This document shows, piece by piece, positions 7,995 to 15,447 of a stretch of DNA of 64,000 bases. The stretch's first letter is position 1. Every line of letters starts with the position of its first letter. The stretch is from Streptomyces fructofermentans (lineage in GTDB: Bacteria > Actinomycetota > Actinomycetes > Streptomycetales > Streptomycetaceae). The notes under the pieces are model-generated. The model did not search any database and was not told where the DNA came from. It was given only the letters and a program-made list of their open reading frames with translations. Where the stretch lies: contig NZ_BMWD01000020.1 in the NCBI RefSeq assembly GCF_014651055.1, positions 1 through 64,000 on the forward strand. The letters are read 5' to 3'. A program made the translations under genes and the position numbers.

Positions 7995-9386
7995 TCAGCT
8001 CGCGGGCCCGATGTTCTGGTTGGCGTGGAAGAGGTTGCCCGGGTCGTAGGTCTTCTTGACCTCCGCGAGCCGGTCGTAGTGGTCCCGGTAGGTCGCCCTG
8101 ACCCGGTCCTGCCCCTCGTCCTCGCCGATGAAGTTCACGTACGAGCCGCCCATCGAATGCGGGTGCAGCTCCGACCAGTAGTCGGCGCACCACTGCTTGA
8201 CGAGCCCCGCGTTGTCCGGGCTCGGGTCGATGCCGCCGATCACGCCGGACCAGACGGCGTCGCGATGGCTCCACGCCGTGGCGTCGCCCGCGACCCGGGC
8301 GGCGGCACCGTCGACCGGGTAGAGGTGCATGGTCGACAGGTCGGTGGGGAGGTTCTCGCCGTACTTGAGGTGGACGTCGGCCGCGGCATCCGTGATCCGG
8401 TCGAAGAAGTCCCCCCGCCAGTACCACTGCAGGCCCGCGGGGATCAGTCCGTCGAACATCGTCTGGAGCGCCGGGTACGGCATCGGAGCCGTGAAGTGGA
8501 AGGCGGGCCGGCCCGCGTCCTCCACCCCCGCGAGCGCCTGGTCCAGCTCGGCCAGGTCACCGGTCCAGCACCACACCACACCGCACATCCGGTGCCCGTG
8601 CAGCTCCTCCGGGAACGGCGGCGCCGGCGGCACGGACAGGATCGCGAAGAACCCGTTCAGGTCGTCCGGTGCCTGCGGCAGGAAGTCGCGGTACCAGCTC
8701 AGCACCTCACGGGTGTGGTCGACGGGCCACACCGTGATGCCGACACCCACGGAGTGCACCGGGTGCAGCCGGTAGGTGAAGGACGTGACCACGCCGAAGT
8801 TGCCGCCTCCCCCGCGCAGCGCCCAGAACAGGTCCGGGTAGGCGTGCTCGTCGGCCGTGACGAACCCGCCGTCGGCGAGGACGACGTCCGCCGAGAGCAG
8901 GTTGTCCACCGTGAGCCCGTACCTGCGGGTGAGGTGGCCGTGACCGCCGCCGAGGGTGAGCCCTCCGACACCCGTGGTCGACATGATCCCGGCGGGGGTC
9001 GCGAGGCCGAAGGCGTGCGAGGCGTGGTCCAGGTCGCCGATCGTGCCGCCGCCGCCCACCTGGGCGGTCCTCGCGACGGGGTCGACACGCACCCCGCGCA
9101 TCGGTGACAGGTCCAGCGTGACGCCGTCGTCGACCAGGCAGAGCCCCGCGCCGCTGTGGCCGCCGCCGCGCACGGCGAGTTCGAGCCCGTGGTCGCGGAC
9201 GAAGTCGACCGCGTTCATGACGTCCCCCGCGTCCGCGCAGCGCACGACGGCGGCCGGCCGCCGGTCGATCATCGCGTTGTAGACCGTGCGGGCCTCGTCG
9301 TAGTCCGCGTCCCCGGGGGCGACGACGGGCCCGCGCAGCGCGGCCCGCATCCCCTCCAGAGTGGTGCCGTCCAGTCTGCTGCCCAT
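7995..9386 (-). CDS. FAD-linked oxidase, berberine-bridge (BBE) type
   Basis: The 463-residue product starts at ATG 9386, preceded by GAGGAGAG 8-9 nt upstream; a longer frame to 9539 lacks family similarity. The N-terminal FAD_binding_4 (VAO/PCMH) fold contains RGGGHSGAG, whose His normally forms the 8-alpha covalent bond to FAD. It is followed by GLATPAGIMSTTGVGGLTLGGGHGHLTRRYG. The Cys that gives bicovalent flavinylation in some BBE enzymes is absent, so a mono-covalent 6-hydroxynicotine-oxidase-like type is expected. The C-terminus is a classic BBE domain: SYVNFIGEDEG and YDPGNLFHANQNI. It should oxidise a small substrate with O2; the substrate cannot be told. No signal peptide. Divergent from the sulfite-oxidase-like gene. 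Confidence 0.92.
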   Translation of the reverse strand: MGSRLDGTTLEGMRAALRGPVVAPGDADYDEARTVYNAMIDRRPAAVVRCADAGDVMNAVDFVRDHGLELAVRGGGHSGAGLCLVDDGVTLDLSPMRGVRVDPVARTAQVGGGGTIGDLDHASHAFGLATPAGIMSTTGVGGLTLGGGHGHLTRRYGLTVDNLLSADVVLADGGFVTADEHAYPDLFWALRGGGGNFGVVTSFTYRLHPVHSVGVGITVWPVDHTREVLSWYRDFLPQAPDDLNGFFAILSVPPAPPFPEELHGHRMCGVVWCWTGDLAELDQALAGVEDAGRPAFHFTAPMPYPALQTMFDGLIPAGLQWYWRGDFFDRITDAAADVHLKYGENLPTDLSTMHLYPVDGAAARVAGDATAWSHRDAVWSGVIGGIDPSPDNAGLVKQWCADYWSELHPHSMGGSYVNFIGEDEGQDRVRATYRDHYDRLAEVKKTYDPGNLFHANQNIGPAS

Positions 9387-9658
9387 GGCGATCGCTCTCC
9401 TCGCGAGGCCCGGTCCGGGTTCCCTCGGCGACGCACTCGGCGGTCCGCGCCCCTCGGACGCACCTGCCCGGCGTGCACGACCCGACCGGTCGTTCCCCTG
9501 CGTCACCGCCGCCGTCACCGTGGACCTGTCGCGTGCCACGGGCGCACACGCGCCACAGGGCTGACCAGTCCAGGGTCCCGCCGCTCGGCGCGGTCGGCAA
9601 TCCCGGGCCCTCCGGCACCCGGGGTGCCCGAGCGGGAGGGCGGGCGCACCATGGGGGC

Positions 9659-10828
9659 ATGGACGGTCGGGCCGGGCCGGGCGGAACCGGGAACGGCGGC
9701 AGGGCCGGCGCCGGGGAGGCCGGCGGCGCGCTGCGCGGCATCAGTACGCCGGCACGCCTCGCGGACCCCGGCGAGGGCATCGGCCGGGACGAACTCGCCC
9801 TGGCGGCCCGCAACCACGGCCTGCCCCTGGAGGCCCTGCGGTACGACGTCACCCCGCCCGGACTGCACTACGTCCTGGTCCACTACGACGTCCCGGCCGC
9901 GGAGGCGGACTCCTGGACCCTCACGCTGGGCGGTCGCGTCCGGGAGCCGCTGGCCCTGGACCTGGCCGCCCTGCGCTCACTGCCGTCCGTCACCCACCGG
10001 GTGACCATGGAGTGCGCGGGCAACGGCAGGGCCCGGCTGGCGCCCCGGCCCGTGAGCCAGCCCTGGCTGGTCGAGGCGGTGGGCACGGCGGACTGGACGG
10101 GGGTGCCCCTGCGGACGCTGCTGGCCCGGGCAGGGGTGGAGCCGGACGCCGTGGAGGCGGTGTTCACGGGGGCCGACCACGGTGTGGAGCGCGGTGTCGA
10201 GCAGGACTACCGGCGCAGCCTGCCCCTCGCCGACGCCTCGTCCGGTGATCCGGAGGTCCTGGTGGCGTACGCGATGAACGGCGCCCCGCTGCCCCCGCAG
10301 CACGGGCACCCGCTGCGCCTGGTGGTGCCGGGCTGGTACGGCATGGCCCATGTGAAGTGGCTGCGCGACATCACGCTCACGGACACCCCGTTCACCGGGT
10401 TCCAGCAGGCCGAGGCGTACCGTCTGCGCCTCTCACCGGACGAACCGGGGGAACCCGTGAACCGCATCGCACCGCGCGCCCTGATGATCCCGCCGGGCTT
10501 CCCGGACTTCATGTCCCGCACACGGGTCGTGGAGGCCGGTGTCGTACGCCTGGAGGGACGGGCCTGGTCGGGCCGCGCGCCCGTCGCGGCCGTGGAGGTC
10601 AGCACCGACGACGGCGCCTCCTGGCGGAGCGCCTCGCTGGCCCCGCCGGACGGCCACCCCTGGTCCTGGCGCTCCTGGCACACGGAGTGGACGGCGACCC
10701 CGGGCCACCACGTCCTCACGGCCCGCGCCACGGACGCCGAGGGCACGGCCCAGCCCCTCACCCAGCCCTGGAACCGGGGCGGCTTCGCGAACAACGAGGT
10801 CCAGCGGGTCCCGGTGCTCTGCCGCTAG
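9659..10828 (+). CDS. Molybdopterin-dependent sulfite-oxidase-like enzyme (soluble)
   Basis: The 389-residue product starts at ATG 9659; ATG 9651 is out of frame. It contains an Oxidored_molyb domain with VTMECAGNGR, whose Cys is the Mo ligand in sulfite oxidases. The substrate-pocket and dimer-face segment PQHGHPLRLVVPGWYGMAHVKWL follows, then a Mo-co dimerisation domain (about residues 265-385; VAAVEVSTDDGASWRSASL). There is no cytochrome b5 domain, TM segment or Tat signal, so it resembles the cofactor-simple cytoplasmic (plant-like) type. Substrate may be sulfite or another oxyanion or sulfoxide; this is not decidable here. The first 50 residues are Gly-rich and poorly conserved, so the start is somewhat uncertain. 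Confidence 0.9.
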   Translation: MDGRAGPGGTGNGGRAGAGEAGGALRGISTPARLADPGEGIGRDELALAARNHGLPLEALRYDVTPPGLHYVLVHYDVPAAEADSWTLTLGGRVREPLALDLAALRSLPSVTHRVTMECAGNGRARLAPRPVSQPWLVEAVGTADWTGVPLRTLLARAGVEPDAVEAVFTGADHGVERGVEQDYRRSLPLADASSGDPEVLVAYAMNGAPLPPQHGHPLRLVVPGWYGMAHVKWLRDITLTDTPFTGFQQAEAYRLRLSPDEPGEPVNRIAPRALMIPPGFPDFMSRTRVVEAGVVRLEGRAWSGRAPVAAVEVSTDDGASWRSASLAPPDGHPWSWRSWHTEWTATPGHHVLTARATDAEGTAQPLTQPWNRGGFANNEVQRVPVLCR

Positions 10829-10891
10829 GGGTGCGGGACGGCGGCAGGACCGCCGGGGGGGGCGTCCCCGTGCAGCGCGGCCGAAAGGCCG

Positions 10892-10905
10892 GTTTCACGT
10901 GAAAC
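10892..10905. promoter_or_regulatory. parS: parS chromosome partition site
   Basis: GTTTCACGTGAAAC is a perfect 14-bp palindrome and is identical to the ParB-binding consensus known for Streptomyces. It lies between the convergent sulfite-oxidase-like gene and the phosphoribosyltransferase gene. ParB nucleates here to build the segrosome that organises the origin region during sporulation. Such sites cluster around oriC, so the window is probably origin-proximal. Confidence 0.93.
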
Positions 10906-10998
10906 ATCACCCGCTGAGGGAAGCCGGGACACGGGCGGCGGCGGCGGGACCGCGGCCCCGGACGGGAACGCGCGCCCTCCGTCAGGGACGGCGTCGCT

Positions 10999-11514
10999 TC
11001 AGAGCGCTTCCCTGTTCGCCCTGGCCGCGTCGCCGGACCGGTGCACCGGAGGCAGCACGCTCCAGGGGAAGTTGATCCAGGCGTCGGTGCGTTTCCAGAC
11101 GTACTCGCACTTCACCAGCGACTGCGGCTTCTCGTAGACGACGGCGCTGCGGACCTCCGCGACGGCGTCGACGCAGAACTCGTGCACGAGCTTCAGCGTC
11201 CGGCCCGTGTCGGCGACGTCGTCGGTGATGAGCACCTTCTTGTCGGAGAAGTCGATGACGTCGGGCACGGGTGCCAGCATCACCGGCATCTCCAGGGTGG
11301 TCCCCACGCCCGTGTAGAACTCGACGTTCACCAGGTGGATGTTCTTGCAGTCCAGGGCGTAGGCGAGCCCGCCCGCGACGAAGACACCGCCCCGCGCGAT
11401 CGACAGCACGACGTCGGGGACGTACCCGTCGTCGGCGATGGTCTGGGCCAGCTCCCGCACCGCGGTGCCGAAGCCCTCGTACGTGAGGTTCTCGCGCTCC
11501 TGGGCCACGCTCAC
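10999..11514 (-). CDS. Phosphoribosyltransferase
   Basis: The 171-residue product starts at GTG 11514, whose GTGA overlaps the dcd stop by 4 nt; a second GTG at 11508 is possible. It has the type I PRTase fold: [20 protein letters not shown] near the N-terminus, and the PRPP-binding loop [11 protein letters not shown] (around residues 92-102), with acidic pair DD contacting ribose hydroxyls. The C-terminal motif [15 protein letters not shown] is typical of the Gpt-like/COG2236 group. It should join a purine base (hypoxanthine, xanthine or guanine) to PRPP, but base preference cannot be read from sequence. Coupling to dcd suggests a small nucleotide-salvage operon. Confidence 0.88.
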   Translation of the reverse strand: MSVAQERENLTYEGFGTAVRELAQTIADDGYVPDVVLSIARGGVFVAGGLAYALDCKNIHLVNVEFYTGVGTTLEMPVMLAPVPDVIDFSDKKVLITDDVADTGRTLKLVHEFCVDAVAEVRSAVVYEKPQSLVKCEYVWKRTDAWINFPWSVLPPVHRSGDAARANREAL

Positions 11515-12086
11515 ACCTGGGTCCGGTGGAAGTTGAGGAAGGAGCGCGAGGCGGTCGGTCCGCGCTGGCCCTGGTACCGGGACCCGTACCGGTCGCTCCC
11601 GTACGGGAACTCGGCCGGCGAGCTGAGCCGGAACATGCACAGCTGCCCGATCTTCATGCCCGGCCACAACTTGATGGGGAGCGTGGCGAGGTTGGAGAGT
11701 TCGAGGGTGACGTGCCCGGAGAACCCGGGGTCGATGAACCCGGCGGTGGAGTGCGTGACGAGCCCGAGCCGCCCGAGGGAGCTCTTGCCCTCCAGGCGGG
11801 AGGCGAGGTCGTCGGGGAGCGAGATGACCTCGTAGGTGCTGGCGAGGACGAACTCCCCGGGGTGCAGGATGAACGGCTCGTCACCCTCCGGCTCCACGAG
11901 CCGGGTCAGGTCCGCCTGCTCGACCGACGGGTCGATGTGGGGGTACCGGTGGTTCTCGAACACCCGGAAGTAGCGGTCGAGCCGCACGTCGACGCTCGAT
12001 GGCTGCACCATGGATTCTTCGTACGGATCGATCCGTACCCGTCCGGCGTCGATCTCGGCCCGGATGTCCTTGTCAGAGAGAAGCAC
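11511..12086 (-). CDS. dcd: dCTP deaminase
   Basis: The 191-residue product is full length for the family and starts [15 protein letters not shown]. It converts dCTP to dUTP plus ammonia, feeding thymidylate synthesis. The core [21 protein letters not shown] contains the catalytic Glu in [18 protein letters not shown] and the C-terminal [11 protein letters not shown], which closes over the triphosphate, are all present. It is the first gene of a leftward pair with the phosphoribosyltransferase. ATG 12086 is the only reasonable start. Confidence 0.97.
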   Translation of the reverse strand: MLLSDKDIRAEIDAGRVRIDPYEESMVQPSSVDVRLDRYFRVFENHRYPHIDPSVEQADLTRLVEPEGDEPFILHPGEFVLASTYEVISLPDDLASRLEGKSSLGRLGLVTHSTAGFIDPGFSGHVTLELSNLATLPIKLWPGMKIGQLCMFRLSSPAEFPYGSDRYGSRYQGQRGPTASRSFLNFHRTQV

Positions 12087-12166
12087 GCCCCGAGGATACG
12101 CAGAGCGTGCGGGCCCGCCACAATCCGGTCATCGTGGCGGGCCCGCACGCTCTCAGCAAGGCGTGG

Positions 12167-12328
12167 TCAGTGCTTCTCCAACTCCACGGGTACGACATTG
12201 CGGAGCCGCGCACAGCGAGGGCAGCGGATCAACCGCCCGGGGCCGAGCCGCTCGGCCTGCTGCATCGGAAGCGATGCGGTGCTGAACACGTGCCCCTCGG
12301 CACAACGGACGACGGTGCTGCGTTCCAT
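12167..12328 (-). CDS. Small zinc-ribbon protein
   Basis: The 53-residue product starts at ATG 12328 with GAGG 6 nt upstream; the longer frame to 12466 has no ribosome site. It contains the pattern CAEGHVF...LIRCPRCARLRNVVPVE, a Cys/His plus CPRC arrangement typical of a single-metal zinc ribbon. Function unknown; it may bind RNA, DNA or protein. The sequence ends 80 nt before dcd on the same strand and may share its transcript. Confidence 0.8.
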   Translation of the reverse strand: MERSTVVRCAEGHVFSTASLPMQQAERLGPGRLIRCPRCARLRNVVPVELEKH

Positions 12329-12647
12329 CAAGTCCTCAGAGTCCCTTCCCCAAGAGCCGCGTCTGACTGACGAGGAAAGCCACATTACGGGATGAAAGGG
12401 ACGGCCCTCCAGGCGGCACTCCGATCCCGCCGGGCCCCTCTTCAGCGCCCCCACCGTACGCCTCAACTCCCGCCTCCCGCAGCCCCGTCCACCCCCCGTG
12501 GGGCAGCGGGCCGAACAACGGGCCGAACGCCGCCGCGGGCACCGGAACGAGCGGCGGCCCCGCGGCTTCAGCGCCGGGGGCCTGGCATGGGGTATGGTGA
12601 ATCCGCGTTTGTGACATCGGTCAGGACACCCCGACCGGTCGTCTCGC
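12329..12647. other. Intergenic region upstream of tRNA-Gly
   Basis: The 319 nt lie between a leftward gene start and a rightward tRNA, so promoters for both are expected. An AT-richer patch GGTATGGTGAATCCGCGTTTGTGAC near 12590-12615 is the best place for the tRNA promoter. No gene is visible. Confidence 0.5.
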
Positions 12648-12721
12648 GCGGGTGTAGTTTAATGGTAGAACATCAGCTTCCCAAGCTGAGAGCGCGAGTT
12701 CGATTCTCGTCACCCGCTCCA
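12648..12721 (+). tRNA. tRNA-Gly (anticodon CCC)
   Basis: Acceptor arms GCGGGTG (12648-12654) and CACCCGC (12711-12717) pair. The anticodon stem TCAGC/GCTGA encloses loop TTCCCAA, giving anticodon CCC (reads GGG). The T arm GCGAG-TTCGATT-CTCGT is standard, the discriminator is U and CCA is encoded at 12719-12721. The D loop carries the AATGGTA pattern of glycine tRNAs. Confidence 0.96.
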
Positions 12722-12724
12722 TGA

Positions 12725-12752
12725 AACCCCCAGGCCGGACGGCCCGGGGGTT
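12725..12752 (+). terminator. Terminator of tRNA-Gly
   Basis: AACCCCCAGGCC (12725-12736) pairs with GGCCCGGGGGTT (12741-12752) around GGAC, with one A-C mismatch, and is followed by CTTT. It starts 4 nt after the CCA end. Confidence 0.88.
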
Positions 12753-12836
12753 CTTTGCTGTCCGGGCCGTGACGCGGGCCGCGCCCGTGTCCCGCGCGTG
12801 GGGCGGGGACCGCGCCGCCAACCGGCCCGCGAGCGC

Positions 12837-13403
12837 TCAGGGTTGCTTCCCGACGTCCTTCACCGAGGTCGGCCCGAGCTGCCGGGCGCTCGCGTACTCC
12901 GGCATCGTCATGGGCTTGTCGAACAGGAAGAACGACTGGTTCGTGCCGACCGTGAACTCCATGTAGGCGCCCGTCGTGGCGTCGAAGCCGTAGTAGGCGT
13001 TGCACGTGGAACCCGTCGTGTACGTGCCGTCCATGCCGGGCTGGGGGAGGACCGCGATGGCCCCGTTGTGGGACTCCACCTTCTCGGTCGGGGTGAGCAT
13101 CTTGCAGCGCGGCACCGGCAGGCCCTTCATCACGAAGTACCCGTACTCGCCCTTGGCGTTCTGGATGTAGACGTACGAGAGCTTGCCCCGCTTCCCCCAC
13201 GTCTCGACCCACTGGTTGATGGCCTCGCGGGTCGGCGAGTACTCCATGCGGCCCGCCGGCTGCTGCGCCACCAGACGGTCGTAGCCGGCCTGCTTGGCCT
13301 TGTTCTCCTTGTCCTGGCTCGAGTCGTCGGTGCAGGACGCCAGGGCGAGGCCCACGACGAGCGCGACGACGGTGGCCCGGGCCGTGCGTGCGGTCTTCCT
13401 CAT
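12837..13403 (-). CDS. Putative lipoprotein of unknown function
   Basis: The 188-residue product starts RKTARTARATVVALVVGLALASC, a clear lipoprotein signal with lipobox LASC at Cys 24. The mature part has no motif I recognise; it includes a Tyr-rich stretch (KLSYVYIQNAKGEYGYFVMKGLPVPRCKML) and several Cys residues. It is the second gene of a leftward pair, 31 nt after a small membrane protein, so the two probably act together at the envelope. No named family can be supported. Confidence 0.8.
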   Translation of the reverse strand: MRKTARTARATVVALVVGLALASCTDDSSQDKENKAKQAGYDRLVAQQPAGRMEYSPTREAINQWVETWGKRGKLSYVYIQNAKGEYGYFVMKGLPVPRCKMLTPTEKVESHNGAIAVLPQPGMDGTYTTGSTCNAYYGFDATTGAYMEFTVGTNQSFFLFDKPMTMPEYASARQLGPTSVKDVGKQP

Positions 13404-13434
13404 GCGGTGCCGCCCTCCTCCGGGGTGGGACAGG

Positions 13435-13881
13435 TCAGTCGGTGCACGTCGTGCGCTCGTCGCCGGCGTCCAGCCGGTACGGCAGGTCCTTGTCGCGGAA
13501 GGGCGCGCGGTGCTCCTGCGCGGCCTTCGAGTTGTAGGCGTTGACCGACTCGATCCGCGTGGCCTTCAGAGCGGTGATCGACTGGTCGATCTGCGTCGTG
13601 CGGGTCTCCGAGGCGTTCTCCCGCTCCTCCCGGAGCGCCTCGATCGTCCCCTCGGCGTTCTGCGCGGCCTCGCACAGGTCGAAGAACTCCTCGTACGTGG
13701 TCTGCCGGAACTCGCCCGAGCCGACGGTGTCCTCGCGCCGCTCCGCCTCACCGCGGAACGGGGCGGTGATCCACCCCGCGCCCCCGAAGGCGAACACCCC
13801 GACCACGTACAGCAGTGCCAGGCCGACGACCCCGCCGACGGCCCAGGCCCCTACCCGTGCCCCCTCGCGTACCAGCCCCAC
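13435..13881 (-). CDS. Small membrane protein of unknown function
   Basis: The 148-residue product has one N-terminal TM helix (about residues 13-35, AWAVGGVVGLALLYVVGVFAFGG). A soluble, charged helical part follows (residues 45-148) with coiled-coil-like heptads around GTIEALREERENASETRTTQIDQSI and two Cys residues. It is the first gene of a leftward pair with the lipoprotein downstream. The pairing suggests a membrane-bound complex, but no domain is recognised. Confidence 0.75.
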   Translation of the reverse strand: MGLVREGARVGAWAVGGVVGLALLYVVGVFAFGGAGWITAPFRGEAERREDTVGSGEFRQTTYEEFFDLCEAAQNAEGTIEALREERENASETRTTQIDQSITALKATRIESVNAYNSKAAQEHRAPFRDKDLPYRLDAGDERTTCTD

Positions 13882-14152
13882 GGCTGCCCCCCTTCACAGG
13901 CGGTTCGTGGCGTGGAACCGCCTTCCGCGGAGAAGGACACGGCGCCCGGTGAAACGGTTCCGCCGCCGTCGACGGGTGGTCCCGAATCCCCTCTGACCGT
14001 ATGGACGTTCAGGTCGCGGGCCCCCGATCGGCGTGCTCCGGGCGGGTCACGGGGCGGCAAAGGAGGCGGGCCGGGGCGCTGGAACGCGGCGGCGGGGGCA
14101 CCCGGACCTCACGGCACCGGTGGTGCCCCTCACCCGAAGCTAGGAGAACCCC

Positions 14153-14227
14153 GTGTACATAGGCCTGGGTACCGTCGTCCTGATCATCGTCGTCGTCGCC
14201 GTCGTCATGATGCTGCGCCGCCGCTGA
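14153..14227 (+). CDS. 24-residue hydrophobic peptide
   Basis: A 25-codon frame starts at GTG 14153 with a strong AGGAGA (14142-14147) 5 nt upstream and ends TGA 14225-14227. The peptide, (M)YIGLGTVVLIIVVVAV then VMMLRRR, is one TM helix followed by a positive cap, so the C-terminus should stay in the cytoplasm. Streptomyces genomes contain similar tiny proteins annotated only as hydrophobic protein. It lies 308 nt before the SigB-type sigma gene on the same strand; a link to it is possible but not shown. Confidence 0.8.
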   Translation: MYIGLGTVVLIIVVVAVVMMLRRR

Positions 14228-14535
14228 CCGCCGTCCCGCACGCCCGTGACGCGGCGCCGGCCCGCCCCTGGCTCCCCTCCCCGGGCGGGCCGCGCACGGC
14301 CCCGGTCCGCCACGCCGGCGGCACCGCCGAGGAACCGCTCACCGGCGGACCGCCGTTGGGCCCCTGCGGGCCGCCCGCGAGCACTTCGCCGGGTCCCGGG
14401 ACCGCGGTTCGGCCCGGCTCCGGAAAACCGGGCGCCCGATATCCGCGTACGGGCGGCGGGCGGGGGTACGCGCCTCCTGTCGGGCTCCAGAAGCCGGCAT
14501 CGGCCGGAGGTCGGACGACCGGGGAGGGATCCGCC
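14228..14535. other. Region between the small peptide and the sigma gene
   Basis: The 308 nt have no convincing gene. They should hold the sigma gene promoter; no textbook -35/-10 pair stands out. The last 20 nt carry the ribosome site GGGGAGGGA. Confidence 0.5.
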
Positions 14536-15447
14536 ATGACGGCGACCCAGACGACAGGTACAACGGGCACGACAGGCACAACGGCCGCGGCACGCGCCGC
14601 GGAAGCCGCGGAGGCGACGGGAGCGGCGCCGGGGCGGGCGGCCGAGCTGCCGGAGATCGCCGATCCGTCACAGGTGGCCCCGAAGGACGCCAGGCAGCTC
14701 ACCAGGATGTTCCTGGACCGGCTGGCCGTCCTGGAGGAGGGCACGCCGGAGTACCAGTACGCGCGCAACACCCTGGTCGAGATGAACGTCTCGCTCGTCC
14801 GCTTCGCCGCGGCGCGCTTCCGCAACCGGGACTCCGGTCAGATGGAGGACGTCGTCCAGGTCGGCACCATCGGCCTCATCAAGGCCATCGACCGGTTCGA
14901 CCTCACCCGCGAAGTCGAGTTCACCTCCTTCGCCATCCCCTACATAGTCGGCGAGATCAAGCGGTTCTTCCGCGACACGTCCTGGGCCGTCCACGTCCCC
15001 CGGCGCCTCCAGGAGGCCCGGATCGCGCTCGCCAAGGCCACCGAGGAACTGCGGAGCCGGCTCGGCCGCACCCCCACCGTCGCCGAACTGTCCCAGCTGA
15101 TGTGCCTGACCGAGGAAGAGGTCAACGAGGCCCGGCTGGCCTCCAACGGCTACGCCTCGTCCTCGCTGGACGCCGCCATCAGCACCGGTGACGACGGCGA
15201 GACCGCGCTGGCCGACTTCCTCGGCGCCGACGACACGGCCCTCGAACTGGTCGAGGACTTCAACGCCCTGGCCCCGCTGATCGCCGGACTCGACGAACGG
15301 GAACGGCGCATCATCCACATGCGGTTCATCGAGGAACTCACCCAGGCCCAGATCGGCGAACGCCTCGGCGTCTCCCAGATGCACGTCTCCCGTCTGCTCA
15401 ACCGGACGCTCGCCCGGCTGCGCGAGGGCATGCTCACCAGCGCCTGA
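14536..15447 (+). CDS. SigB/SigF-type RNA polymerase sigma factor
   Basis: The 303-residue product starts at ATG 14536 behind GGGGAGGGA. The first 45 residues are a low-complexity Thr/Ala tail. Region 2 runs over about 75-145, including NVSLVRFAAARFRNRDSGQMEDVVQVGTIGLIKAIDRFDLTREVEFTSFAIPYIVGEIKRFFRDTSWAVHVPRR. Region 3 follows with LGRTPTVAELSQLM, and region 4 ends the protein with an HTH (ELTQAQIGERLGVSQMHVSRLLNRTLARLREGM). This is the group 3 stress/development class. Such factors are normally held by an anti-sigma kinase and released by an anti-anti-sigma partner; the SpoIIE-type phosphatases elsewhere in the window could belong to such a switch. No anti-sigma gene is adjacent. Its 3' 780 nt are overlapped antisense by the glycosyltransferase frame. 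Confidence 0.95.
   Translation: MTATQTTGTTGTTGTTAAARAAEAAEATGAAPGRAAELPEIADPSQVAPKDARQLTRMFLDRLAVLEEGTPEYQYARNTLVEMNVSLVRFAAARFRNRDSGQMEDVVQVGTIGLIKAIDRFDLTREVEFTSFAIPYIVGEIKRFFRDTSWAVHVPRRLQEARIALAKATEELRSRLGRTPTVAELSQLMCLTEEEVNEARLASNGYASSSLDAAISTGDDGETALADFLGADDTALELVEDFNALAPLIAGLDERERRIIHMRFIEELTQAQIGERLGVSQMHVSRLLNRTLARLREGMLTSA

Noticed and set aside
8025-9107. 360-codon plus-strand frame opposite the BBE oxidase
   Set aside because: Antisense shadow of a well-conserved flavoenzyme; composition is unlike a protein-coding frame.
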